A stretch of DNA of 64,000 nt from Branchiostoma floridae (lineage: Eukaryota > Chordata > Leptocardii > Amphioxiformes > Branchiostomatidae): the NCBI RefSeq assembly GCF_000003815.2, contig NC_049990.1, positions 19,280,394-19,344,393 of the forward strand, read 5' to 3'. Each line of letters opens with the position of its first letter. Within the stretch, counting starts at the first letter, position 1. The notes under the pieces are model-generated. The model searched no databases and was not told the origin of the DNA. It worked only from the letters and a program-made list of their open reading frames with translations. Both the position numbers and the translations under genes were made by a program. This document shows positions 55,101 through 64,000 of the stretch, in pieces.

Positions 55101-58100
55101 CTGACTGCAATTTGTTTATGTCGTATACTGTCAAAATCTTCAGATTGTGAAAAAAAGTTGCTGAATTTGCTATAAAAGAGGCGTTTGATGCAATTCTAAC
55201 AAAACGTTTTTGTAGTAGGTGCAATGGTTTTAATGAGGTAGTGTAAGTACTAGCCCAGATTATATTGCAGTATGTTAAGTAGGGGTATATCAAGCTGTAG
55301 TAAAGAGTCATAAATATTTTACGAGATAGGCAGTTTGCGACTTTTCTTATGATACCAATATTCTTAGCAATTTTCTTACAAATGATGTCTATGTGAAACT
55401 TCCACGTGAGTTTTTCATCTATAATGACTCCTAAAAACCGTGCGTTGCTTACCTGTTTAATGGGTTTATTATCTATGTGTAACTTTGCCATTTCTTTACT
55501 GTATTTCTTATTTCTTCCTGTGAAAATGATGAAATTTGTTTTGTCTATATTTAGGGATAACTTATTTGACTTAAACCACTGATTTAATTTGCAAAGTTCA
55601 TCGTTAATTGTTGAAATGAGTGTATCAAAATTTTTATGTGACATAAAAAGATTGGTGTCATCTGCAAATATTAAGGCGAAAAATTTGTCTGATATCATGG
55701 GAAGGTCGTTTACATAAATCAAAAATAAAAGAGGTCCTAGTATGGAGCCTTGCGGGACACCACATGTAACAAATTTCTGGGACGAGACAAAACTGTTATT
55801 AGAAACATACTGCGTTCTCTCTGACAGATAATCTTTTAACCATTTAAGTACAGAGCCTTTGAAACCATATGTGTTGAGTTTGTCAAGTAGAATGTTGTGA
55901 TCAACTGTGTCGAACGCTTTGGATAGGTCAAGGAATATTCCAATGGTGAATTCTTTATTTTCCAGGGCTGATGTAATTTTTTCTATGAGTTGTATAAGGG
56001 GCATATAAGTAGAATAGTTTTTCCGGAAGCCATATTGATGTGTATATAGAATATTATTGTCATCTAGGTGCTTTAAGATTCTTTTATACACTACTTTTTC
56101 TAAGATTTTTGAAAATACGGGTAATATAGATATGGGTCGATAATTTGTAAACAGACAGGAATTTCCAGATTTGTAAAGAGGAATAACTTTGGCTACTTTT
56201 AAGTCAGAGGGTACTTTACCGGTTTCAATGGAAGTTTTAAAGACATAAGTAATGGGTTCTACAATTTCTGATGCAACCTTTTTCAAAAGTGAGGCATGGA
56301 TTTCATCTTTACCAGGTGCTGCATTTTTTAAATTAATAATTATGTCAAGAATTTCCGCTGTGCTGGGGGCATCGAACAAGCTGATGGTTGGATATTCATT
56401 TTGCAGGTAGGATAAGGGAGAATTGTCAGTTTTGTCAATTTGTTTTGCCAAAGAAGGGCCAATATTCACAAAAAAATCATTAAATTTGTTGACTATGTTC
56501 TGCTGATTTGTTATCTCATCTTCTCCGTCCATAAACTTAGAAGGGAGGGTAGGACTTGCCTTTTTTCTATTAAGTAGTTCATTTATAAGTTTCCAAGTAT
56601 TACGTATGTCGTTTGACACAGTTGTAAACCTATCCTGATAATATTGCCTCTTAGACGAGCGAATCAAACCATTGAATTTATTTCTATACGTTTTGTATTT
56701 TTGTAAAGTTGTTGGTGTGGGGTTCTTTAAATACTTCCTGTAGAGCTTGTTTTTCACATTAGAGGACTTGCGTAGTCCCTTTGTAAACCAGCCTTTGTTG
56801 TTACTCTCCAGGTTCTTTTTTGTTGAGATAGTTTTTAAAGGAAAGCATTTTTCAAAATGAGTATTGAAAATCTTTACAAAATTACAGTAACAAGCGTTTG
56901 CGTCAGTGTTATTATAGACAGATTCCCAATTTTCTTTAGATAAGAGGGCTTTAAATTCATTGACATTTTTTAGATCGAAATTTCTGTAGCAACGTCGTTG
57001 ACCTATTGTTACTCCTTGATTTTTACTGATTTCATAATCTGTTATACAAAATACCGGTAAGTGGTCTGATATGTCTGTAACAAGAAGACCTGCTGAATGA
57101 GGATTTGTTGTAGAGTTTGTCATAATGTTGTCTATCAATGAAGCTGATCTATTCGTTATTCTGGAAGGCTTCGTTATTATAGGGTAGAACGTGCACGAGT
57201 ACATTGTGTTCAGAAAATCTGTAGTCAAAGAGTGGCTTTCATGTTTGAGAAGGTCTATATTAAAGTCACCGAAAATATAACAAGTTTTGCCTTCTTTGTT
57301 GATCATATCTAACGATGTTGTTAAATTGCTAATAAAATTTTTAATTTGAGTATTTGGTGGTCGATAAAGAGAGGGACCTTTCTGTAAAAAGTAAGGGGTA
57401 AGGTGTTCCAATGCAGTTGTGTTATTTTTTCTTCCTGTAGAAAATTTTTAGAAATGTCATACTAGAGTGTGTCAACTGGTTGAGGCTCACTTTTTTTTCT
57501 TAGTACTGTAAATTTGTATCACTCAAGGGACTTGAAAGGGTCACAGTGGACATGTGGCCACTACAGATAGAATTTTTCATGCCTATACTCAATGGATGGA
57601 AGGATGCCTACTACTACTCAATGCAAAAAAAGGAAGGATCATACCGCCAAAAAGTAACCACAATTGGCCTTAATACAGAGGCAAACACTCAATACATACA
57701 GGTTTGATGGTTGAAATACAATGTATAGGAGATAATCTTATGTTTCACCTCTGGGATTGGAGTCCAGCCATTTCAGCAGCCTGGGTCCAAACTCTGACAG
57801 TCTGAACATGTAGTTCTCTTCCTTCATCCACTCCACCTGGCTCCCTGTTTCTATGGAAACCTAGGGAGGAATATCATTGGTCAGAATATATTCCATCAAA
57901 AAGTTTGTACCAACAAACTTAAAAGGGACTAGAGATATTGATTTGACAGAGTAAAAAAAAGAAGATTATAGAGGAAGGCCTGTGGCTTTTTTGAGACCAA
58001 AGAGGCAGTGGACTGTCTAGGGCACGGTATTGGTAGGTGCAGCCTAAAACTCTCCTTCCACCAGCCCTTTTACCTCCCCAACCAACGTCAGGTACTCATT

Positions 58101-61100
58101 TTTACACCTGGATGGGTGAGGAAATTTGTGTGAAGTGTACCCATTTCCAAAAGGAACAAGATTGGTAGTATGACAGGGTTTGAACCAAGGATCTCTGAGT
58201 GTTCAATTGTTGTATACTGCATGACCAATGGGTCACACAACCCAAATCTGAGAGTCAGTCCAAAAAAGAAATTAATGTCATGTATTAGCCCTTTGGTAAA
58301 ATATTGCTGTACATAGTATATTGACTTTTGCTAACATTGCATCTACACTTACCTTGATACTTTTGCCAGTAGTCTTGTCCACACTGTCCATGACTTTGTT
58401 ATCAGGTACAAAAGCTTCATCAGAAGTGGAGTACCAGCCTTCGTACTTCCCCTGGTAAATATAACCTGCAGACTGGAGCTTTCTCTGGGGAAAACATGAA
58501 AGGAGTCATTACCTTCATGAAAAATGGAGGCATTGTTTTTGGTGTGTCAATATGTGCACATGTGTGTGTATGCGTTTGGATATTTGTGGTCAGCACAACT
58601 TAATACCCCTGGTTGGATTGAAATGATATTTGGTATAAAGATAGGGGCTCAGAAGATGAAGGTCAAGAACAATTTTTTGGCCTCTGGTGTGTGACCTTTG
58701 TAATGCAGCAGAACTTCCAGTTTTTGTAGCTTTTGTTCTGGACATGCTAGAGTCTTGATATGTTGCTGGCAGAAGGAAGATCTTTTTACGATTGGGGCCA
58801 TAACTGCTTTGTTATAAGTAGCTAGCCAGACCACTATTCTGTACAAATTACAATCATATATGTCTTCATCATGGATTGTCTAAAATGTTAGTCTGTTCCA
58901 AAAAATATTTTTCATTAAGAAATTTGATGGTTCTTAATTTTCAACAGTGACAAAGTTGTCTTTCTACTCATACATCACAGTAACTTCCTTACCCAGAAGT
59001 GTTCCACAGCCGTCCTATGTCTTGACTCAGTAGTTCTTATGAAGTCTGTGTGACCAACATGGCTCATACTGAACAGATCCTGTACAGTATGGGGAAACAA
59101 TAACATTGAACTTGATAGGCAACATGACCTTTTTTTAAAACACTGGCCTCTTGTCACCAAATAGTGTTGAATGATCTCATGCTAGGTCATGTTTATCCTA
59201 CTGGGGTAACCAATATCCATTGTTTAAAAACAACGTTTGAATCCACCATCCTTTTTAACCCTAAATACCCACATGTTCAAAAACAACAGATCTATGTTAC
59301 ACCATGGATAAACGTAAACTATCGATACATTTGTTTTCTGATCATTTTAGAAAGTAAACTTTATTTGAAATACTCTTTCTAGTTTCTTCCATCTTTCATA
59401 GCAAACCTAAATGCTTGCTTATTTGTGCTTCTTCCTCTAAAAGTAAAACCATCATCATCTTTGCCACACATGAGCAGTCTATGTTAAATAAATCTTCATG
59501 TATGTCAACCGCAAGATATGATGATGATAAGCAATAAATAAAAGCAATTTCTTACCCTGAAATGTGTTGATACCTCATCGCAAAACTGCTGAGGATCCTT
59601 CCCATGAGCCACTGCAGCCTGTTGGATCTGTAACCATAGCAACCACAATTCTATAAATCAGGCTGCAGGATACAGACAATACAGCTTTCAAACCACCAAT
59701 ATTTGATTTGTTGTGGTCTGGTTAATTTTCGACATGCATCTCTTGGTACACTTCATTTGATAGGTTGTGTTGAGAAGACTGGCATGTTTCTAGAAAATAA
59801 GACGTCTCCTTTGAATGTAAAAGTACACTCCTTTAGTGCTAACTTTGGATTATGCATTTCAGTACTAGTTTGTTTGTTCACACATGAAAGAATGCATGAA
59901 ACTACATTCCCACAAAACAAACAGCAACATAGCAATTTCTAACTATAAGCAGATGCCTGGGCAGAAAACAGTAATTTTATCTGACTGCTGACGTCCTGGC
60001 AGATGGCGGCCCACCTCTAATCTCCAAGCAGATCTTGCTTTGGCAAATGGGAAGGAGTTTAGCCGGCAGAGGAGTTATTGGCCACAGCGAAGATCTGCCG
60101 CAGGAAAAACTCAAAGGCTATTATCAGGTAATTAAACTGCGTTAGGAAGAAGGTGCGAATTACCCTGGGCGTGTTGGGCCAGGGATCCCGTCACGGGTCG
60201 GCTGTAAGAGTTCATTGTGTTTTCTGTGACATCTAGGGATTTCTTTGCGTCTTTGGTGTCAATAACTGACTACGTACTGGAGGAAAACAACAGCAAAACG
60301 CGTCAGCACGATGCGACAGGTCGAAAGTGCAGTGGGGAGGGGGGGCGCTGGTGTCGATTTCCCCATTGAACATTTCACGAAGCAACGGCGCCTTTGTTTG
60401 TCTGAGATCATCGCCGGACACCGTTAGAAATAATTCAAATCGGCTTCGCTAAAAATGCACGTGCTGATTATGTGGATACCTTTCCAAAATTTCAAGTTCT
60501 GTCTACATTTTTACACGCCGATGTCTGCCCGTCAAAAGTTAAGAGCGTGGGTCCTTCCGAATCCAAGTGTATATGATCGGTAAAGATTCGAAGTTGCAGA
60601 CAAGAAAAAATGACACAGGAAGTGTTTAGTTAAAATGCAGCTTTTACTGCGAAATATATACAAATAACTTGTTATTTGTGTACAACTGATAATTTCATAT
60701 TTCGATACGTTGTCTTTGTGCGCTGTGATGCGGTCTGCTCCAGCGATCTCTGGGGGAAGCCCCCGCTGTGAACTGGCGCGGATCGCCGCGTTTGTCCCAG
60801 ACACTGGCTCGGAAAGGTTGTAAAATAATAATCCCGGCCAATTTTCACGTTGGAGTTAAGTAGGCACTAGGAGGAGCAGAAACACGTTTCTGAAAAGATC
60901 GCCCCTCCCAGTGCCTTTGAGTTTTTCCGTCTTGCGGCAGATCTTCGCTGTGGCCAATAACTCCTCTGCCGGCTAAACTCCTTCCCATTTGCCACAGCAA
61001 GATCTGCTTGGAGATTAGCCCACCTCAACATCTGCTTGGAGATTGACATCATGTTATGCAGTCACAAGCACACAAAAAATTGATCAGCTTTTCTATTAAC

Positions 61101-62144
61101 ATTTTAAGGCTAACTCTTTATCAGACCTTTAGTCCATGTTCATCTGTGCCTGTGGAGAAGATGGATCCACCTGCACCCTTCAGCTGCTGCCACCTGTGGA
61201 TGGTGTCTGCCAGCACAGCTGAGTACAGGTGGCCCAGGTGGGGGACTAGTGGTAGGGAAAATCACCTGGTTATGAATCACACTTATGTATGACTCTAACA
61301 GTTAAGGCCCAATAATACTAATAGACAATAATAGATCTTTCTAGCAAAAACTTTACTCTCCATCTCATGTTTATAAATAAAGATTATTATTCTTGCATCG
61401 TTCTTCTTTTGTTGCCATCAGACAGTGTTGCTGAACATGAGTGCAATTCTACACTTGTGTCATTGACTCATTTGGGGTTAGAATAAATGAATGAATGAAG
61501 ACATTTATTGTACACTCTTGCCTCCAGGGACTAGGTAAGGTCACTTATAGTATGATGCAACAAACATTTACAGGAAACTAAAAACGATACAGTTGTTTAT
61601 AATTGTGTGATGATAAACATCTAGAAAATAATCTAAACTAAGATATGCATAGCCAGAAGGCTTATAAGAATTAATGAATGGCTTTATTGCTCAACAAACG
61701 CACAGGGTACAATGTAAGATGTGTAGTCGTTTTACTTGTAGTCAATTTCTCCTCAACCATTTGTGAGTTCAACATATTATAATATTGAATTTCAACATCA
61801 CGGGCCTTACTCGTACTCAAAACTCATACATCCTCACCTGAGTTGACATAGAAGATCGGTGTTGTTATGAGAAACTTGTCCTTTTGCTGATGGTTTCCAC
61901 CACAGTGTAACAGTCTGTACGGGGAGGGGCACACCAGCCGCCGTGCCTCGCACACAAATCGTGCCCTTCTCGACAACAAAATCGATCTCATCCCTCTCTG
62001 GACGATCCCCATCGGTAAAACAAGCTTTGATATGCTAGAGAATTCGTTTATAGTCCTGGAATGTGATGGTTTCGGTGTGAAATCCGCAAAATCAACGTGA
62101 TAGTGAAAGTTTCGATGGCACAGGCGCCGCCATGTTGGGTTCAA
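49110..62144 (-). CDS. MARS2: Mitochondrial methionyl-tRNA synthetase
   Basis: Twelve exons join in frame, 5' to 3' on the minus strand: 62144-61838, 61245-61127, 59627-59556, 59079-58993, 58484-58353, 57860-57749, 54095-53965, 53350-53238, 52100-52001, 50971-50860, 50216-50001, 49489-49110; 626 residues from the first ATG. It charges tRNA-Met in the mitochondrion. The class I HIGH-type motif (PHLGH) follows FYVNS; DTIHRW and STGTDEHG are typical Met[16 protein letters not shown] and [12 protein letters not shown] follow; KMSKSKGN is at 391-397. An alternative ATG at 62012 would give 582 residues with an Arg-rich, acid-poor leader, close to known lengths near 590. The C-terminal anticodon-binding helices end at QKKN. 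The zinc-knuckle of cytosolic MetRS is absent, as expected for the mitochondrial form. Many introns hold transposons. Confidence 0.93.
49770..49987. mobile_element. MITE, TIR CTGTAAA..TGCA, TA duplication (copy 3)
   Basis: Flanked by TA at 49768-49769 and 49988-49989, third copy of the 40204 family. Its right end lies only about 11 nt beyond the MARS2 exon 11 donor (minus strand GT at 50000-49999). A partial fourth copy starts near 50309. Confidence 0.8.
51105..51257. repeat. Left arm of inverted repeat around gap 2
   Basis: About 150 bp that returns in reverse complement at 51410-51562, sharing GGTCGAGCACTCCGACC, GATTCGCTGACTAATCCGGA and CGTCATCCGACG-type palindromic phrases. Confidence 0.9.
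51311..51410. other. Assembly gap 2 (100 N)
   Basis: Placeholder gap inside a MARS2 intron, lying between two inverted arms; probably an element the assembler could not resolve. Confidence 0.95.
51411..51562. repeat. Right arm of inverted repeat around gap 2
   Basis: Reverse-complement partner of 51105-51257. The arms differ at a few bases (CTTCTTCAGATG against CATTTGAAGCAG), so they are not a simple artefactual mirror. Confidence 0.9.
52542..52626. repeat. 85-bp hairpin, TIR AGCCTGGATACCAG
   Basis: Perfect 14-bp inverted ends, resembling the TIR of 45329-45897. Inside, AGCCCGATCTC and GAGATTGG pair partly. Confidence 0.7.
53713..53912. mobile_element. Diverged MITE of the TTTATCC..GGTAACC family
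   Basis: Ends GCTAACCTATATCC and GGATAAAGGTAAACT. The interior pairs GGTGGTTTAAAACTTCAA with TTTGAAACCATC. See 26396-26562. Confidence 0.6.
54352..57440 (-). mobile_element. CR1-group non-LTR retrotransposon (LINE), 5'-truncated
   Basis: On the minus strand one long RT frame is followed by a ~460-nt 3' UTR ending AATAAAATCAATCAATCAAT, a short (ATCA)n tail typical of CR1/L2-group LINEs instead of poly(A). The 5' side enters within the endonuclease and a stop precedes it at about 57450, so most of the endonuclease and any ORF1 are missing. It sits in the MARS2 intron between exons 6 and 7, in the same orientation as MARS2. Confidence 0.85.
54820..57411 (-). CDS. LINE ORF2: partial endonuclease and full reverse transcriptase
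   Basis: Uninterrupted frame of 863 residues whose first codon is TTG, so its true start is lost with the 5' truncation. Residues 1-150 are the C-terminal part of an APE-type endonuclease ([30 protein letters not shown]). Residues about 350-650 are the reverse transcriptase: [56 protein letters not shown] and FADDTNLF, with the catalytic ADD. The C-terminal part includes LRN..SLSIFKK. The lack of any stop or frameshift in 2.6 kb indicates a recent insertion. RT activity is plausible; retrotransposition by itself is not, as the endonuclease is cut. Confidence 0.88.
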   Translation of the reverse strand: MEHLTPYFLQKGPSLYRPPNTQIKNFISNLTTSLDMINKEGKTCYIFGDFNIDLLKHESHSLTTDFLNTMYSCTFYPIITKPSRITNRSASLIDNIMTNSTTNPHSAGLLVTDISDHLPVFCITDYEISKNQGVTIGQRRCYRNFDLKNVNEFKALLSKENWESVYNNTDANACYCNFVKIFNTHFEKCFPLKTISTKKNLESNNKGWFTKGLRKSSNVKNKLYRKYLKNPTPTTLQKYKTYRNKFNGLIRSSKRQYYQDRFTTVSNDIRNTWKLINELLNRKKASPTLPSKFMDGEDEITNQQNIVNKFNDFFVNIGPSLAKQIDKTDNSPLSYLQNEYPTISLFDAPSTAEILDIIINLKNAAPGKDEIHASLLKKVASEIVEPITYVFKTSIETGKVPSDLKVAKVIPLYKSGNSCLFTNYRPISILPVFSKILEKVVYKRILKHLDDNNILYTHQYGFRKNYSTYMPLIQLIEKITSALENKEFTIGIFLDLSKAFDTVDHNILLDKLNTYGFKGSVLKWLKDYLSERTQYVSNNSFVSSQKFVTCGVPQGSILGPLLFLIYVNDLPMISDKFFALIFADDTNLFMSHKNFDTLISTINDELCKLNQWFKSNKLSLNIDKTNFIIFTGRNKKYSKEMAKLHIDNKPIKQVSNARFLGVIIDEKLTWKFHIDIICKKIAKNIGIIRKVANCLSRKIFMTLYYSLIYPYLTYCNIIWASTYTTSLKPLHLLQKRFVRIASNASFIANSATFFHNLKILTVYDINKLQSAIFVHKVIHNNSFLPVLYKDIFKYNADIHNHSTRQQNSLRPIKTKSNLTQFTIMFRGPSIWNTLSLSLRNCQSLSIFKKRMKNNLIEKPTIYS
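57530..57720. repeat. Diverged copy of the CAGTCAAACCTG / GTGGCCACT family
   Basis: CACTCAAGGGAC, ATGTGGCCACTACAGATAG and TACAGGTTTGATGG occur in the order of the 41470-41653 element, with heavy divergence. Confidence 0.5.
57955..58250 (-). mobile_element. tRNA-derived SINE in a MARS2 intron
   Basis: On the minus strand a tRNA-like head has TGACCCATTGGTCATGC as box A and TTGGTTCAAACCCTG as box B. A body follows, shared with 40006-40200 (CTCACCCATCCAGGTGTAAA, GAGTACCTGACGTTGG, GTGGAAGGAGAG). It ends near a run of T on the minus strand after a CTTC phrase. Confidence 0.75.
59185..59320. mobile_element. Diverged MITE of the TTTATCC..GGTAACC family
   Basis: GTTTATCCTACTGGGGTAACC at the left and ATGGATAAACGTAAACT at the right form imperfect inverted ends. 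Confidence 0.55.
60018..61017. mobile_element. 1,000-bp Mutator-like non-autonomous element
   Basis: Inverted ends of about 105 bp, nearly identical over the first 86 bp, begin TAATCTCCAAGCAGATCTTG. A perfect 9-bp duplication GCCCACCTC flanks it at 60009-60017 and 61018-61026. Long TIRs with a 9-bp duplication are the Mutator (MULE) signature. The 790-bp centre is GC-rich in parts and has no transposase or other recognised gene. It lies in the second MARS2 intron. A further TIR-like scrap (CATCTGCTTGGAGATT) sits just outside at about 61030. Confidence 0.88.
61480..61720 (-). repeat. Two retroposon 3' ends
   Basis: On the minus strand CAATAAATGTCTTCATTCATTC (near 61510-61488) and CAATAAAGCCATTCATTAATTC (near 61690-61665) look like 3' ends with short CATT-type repeat tails, as in CR1/L2-group LINEs and their SINEs. 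Only the ends are recognisable. Confidence 0.45.
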
Positions 62145-64000
62145 AGGTTACACGAATGGGCCAATCATAGTAGGGCTGGACAAAAATGCGGGGAGTTCCA
62201 AAACAGCAATACCCCCGTACAGGTAAAGTTCACATCGTTGCTAACATTATGCATTTGTGCAACGGTCTGTCGTTTATGAACAACCAGTTTACTAGCTAGA
62301 GCTTTCATATCTATTGGTACAATCATTTCAAAGAAGAATGTTTTAAATACAATTTCTATCAAATTACCCCACATTTCTGTATTAAATGATCTGTAATTGC
62401 TAGATCGGGGTCGACCCAATATCATATGTCCTTGATTCGATCAACAATAATACTAACGTTACATGTGTATAACGTTACAGTAACGTTATGCTAAAACAGC
62501 TACATATGTTTTGAAGCTCCTTCATTGATAATGTCTCTTCTCGACTCCAAACGGACGTAACCTCCATTTTAAATTTATGATTATATGCAACCAAGGACAT
62601 TAACTTATAAATGTCCTTGATTCAACTATTAAAAATGAGGTTGAAAAACTGCTAGGTTCAACGTCTTATCATTTAACCTCCTTGCTCTTATCTAGGTACG
62701 TCCCGAAACAATGTAGTCATTTGACCTGAGTAAAGTGAGGAAAGCCATGTGAATTGCATTTCCCAAGGGCACAAACTAAGTCAAGGCATATTATACCCGG
62801 CACCTATGCGTTCTGGTCCCTGACGGCCCTACCATTCAACCTCCTTGATCCGACCATCTCATGCCTTAAGATTCTGCTATCTCACATTTTTATCTCGTAT
62901 ATTGTATACTGATCTTTTTACATGCGCATGTTGCCTGCACATGCATTATCTATATGAGTGATGTTTTATGTAGTACAGTGTTATCATGTAATCTCCATTA
63001 TGGCCCGTTTACCCCCCGGATTATCTCCATTGTGTTGAATTATTCATGCCTGGATTTGCAGGACAAATTTTGCGTCTAAAAATAGAAGATGATGTATGGT
63101 GCTCATTAGCATAGTAATGAGGTGAGGAAAACATGACTCTATTTTTGGAAACACGTTAGTGTAGATTACGGATTGGGATGATTGATAAGAAATTCTGTCA
63201 GCAATGAATGATTATCACCAACACCCAGTGCAAAAAAAGGTTCAGTATGTTTTAATATATATAATAGTAGTTTATTGCAAATCCTTGCTCAAGAGCTAAT
63301 TGCAGGTAACATGAAAGAGGAACAAACAAACAAATAGTGTGGAACAGTATAGAATATGTCTACCCTAGTCTAAAAGCTAACTCTAAACTGTAACTTGTTG
63401 GGTTCGACTTCTTTTCCTGAATCAGTGGAAGACGAAGGATAATTTTTTTTTAAATGTGTGGGTTCTGTGATCATAATATTAGGAGGAGGGTAGTTTTCTT
63501 TTAGTCTGTTAACATGGGGAAATTCGGGAGGAATTTAATGGGCTCTTTAAAAAGTTATTTAAAAAGCTTATTAACATTCAGGAAAGCAAATAGCCTCCAC
63601 CAACGTTTTCTACGGGGTATGGATCGCAAAACTTTTCAAAATGGGAATAATCTATAAGGAGTTCAGTTTAACATTGTCTTTTGTCATAGAATATTGATAT
63701 CTACATGTATACCATATGATAGAGCAAGGAAGTGATATCTTGATATAACCTCCTTGGATAGAGCCAGTTAAATTGATTAAAATGATTTTTATTTCGTCTT
63801 TGTATAATGTATGGTTGAGTAGCTACAAGAATTTTATATCTTGGAAATCGGGGATTTGGCTCATCTAGAAATAGGGGCAAAGCACTGCTATCCTATTACT
63901 GTTTATGATAATTAATAATTCAAGCCTTTCCCAAGGTCACACTAACATACTGTGGACCGGCTTACTCGTCTTGCAAGCTTTGAAAGTCATATGTCTATTT
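62145..64000. other. MARS2 5' flank, no further gene seen
   Basis: The MARS2 promoter should lie just above 62144, but I see no TATA box. Repeated ACGTTA phrases occur near 62455-62490, and a small inverted pair CAAGGACATT / AATGTCCTTG lies at about 62592-62618. No coding exon or RNA gene recognised to the window end. Confidence 0.4.

Overview
This is a eukaryotic, intron-rich genomic window. Its protein families and transposon load (many MITE-like elements, a CR1-group LINE, tRNA-derived SINEs, a TRIM/B-box gene cluster and very EGF-rich exons) fit a cephalochordate (amphioxus, Branchiostoma) best. That assignment is inference from recognised styles; no search was run. Two runs of exactly 100 N (8927-9026 and 51311-51410) are assembly gaps.

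Layout. 1-7.4 kb has no recognisable gene and holds inverted, direct and tandem repeats. 7.4-13.4 kb is a TRIM cluster: TRIM A (minus), a broken TRIM copy C beside gap 1 (plus) and TRIM B (plus). Each plus-strand TRIM copy is followed by a glycine-rich ALK/LTK-type domain gene: a frameshifted pseudogene at 9.46-10.9 kb and an open three-exon copy at 17.5-19.0 kb. The flanks match too, so this is a diverged segmental duplication. Between TRIM B and the second glycine-rich gene lies a 3.8 kb block bounded by inverted repeats that contains a 162-bp satellite with a dimeric ABAB order. 19.8-24.5 kb holds a LINE 3' fragment, an internally deleted mariner with intact TIRs and TA duplications, two minisatellites, a perfect palindrome and a MITE.

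24.57-47.80 kb (plus) is one large gene that I could assemble exon by exon. Thirty coding exons keep frame from a signal peptide to a stop, giving about 1,644 residues. The order is signal peptide, acidic linker, six-bladed YWTD propeller, EGF, WAP, EGF, antistasin-like, WAP with a fused EGF, 19 further EGF-like domains (22 in all), a transmembrane helix, and a proline-rich tail with tyrosine motifs. I do not recognise this as a named gene. The two kinds of protease-inhibitor domain inside an LDLR/pro-EGF-like receptor are the most interesting biology in the window.

62.14-49.11 kb (minus) is a 12-coding-exon mitochondrial methionyl-tRNA synthetase (MARS2), convergent with the receptor gene; their poly(A) signals lie about 30 bp apart. 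MARS2 introns hold a CR1-group LINE with one long open frame, a 1,000-bp Mutator-like element with 9-bp duplications, a SINE and several MITEs. 62.2-64 kb shows no gene that I can support.
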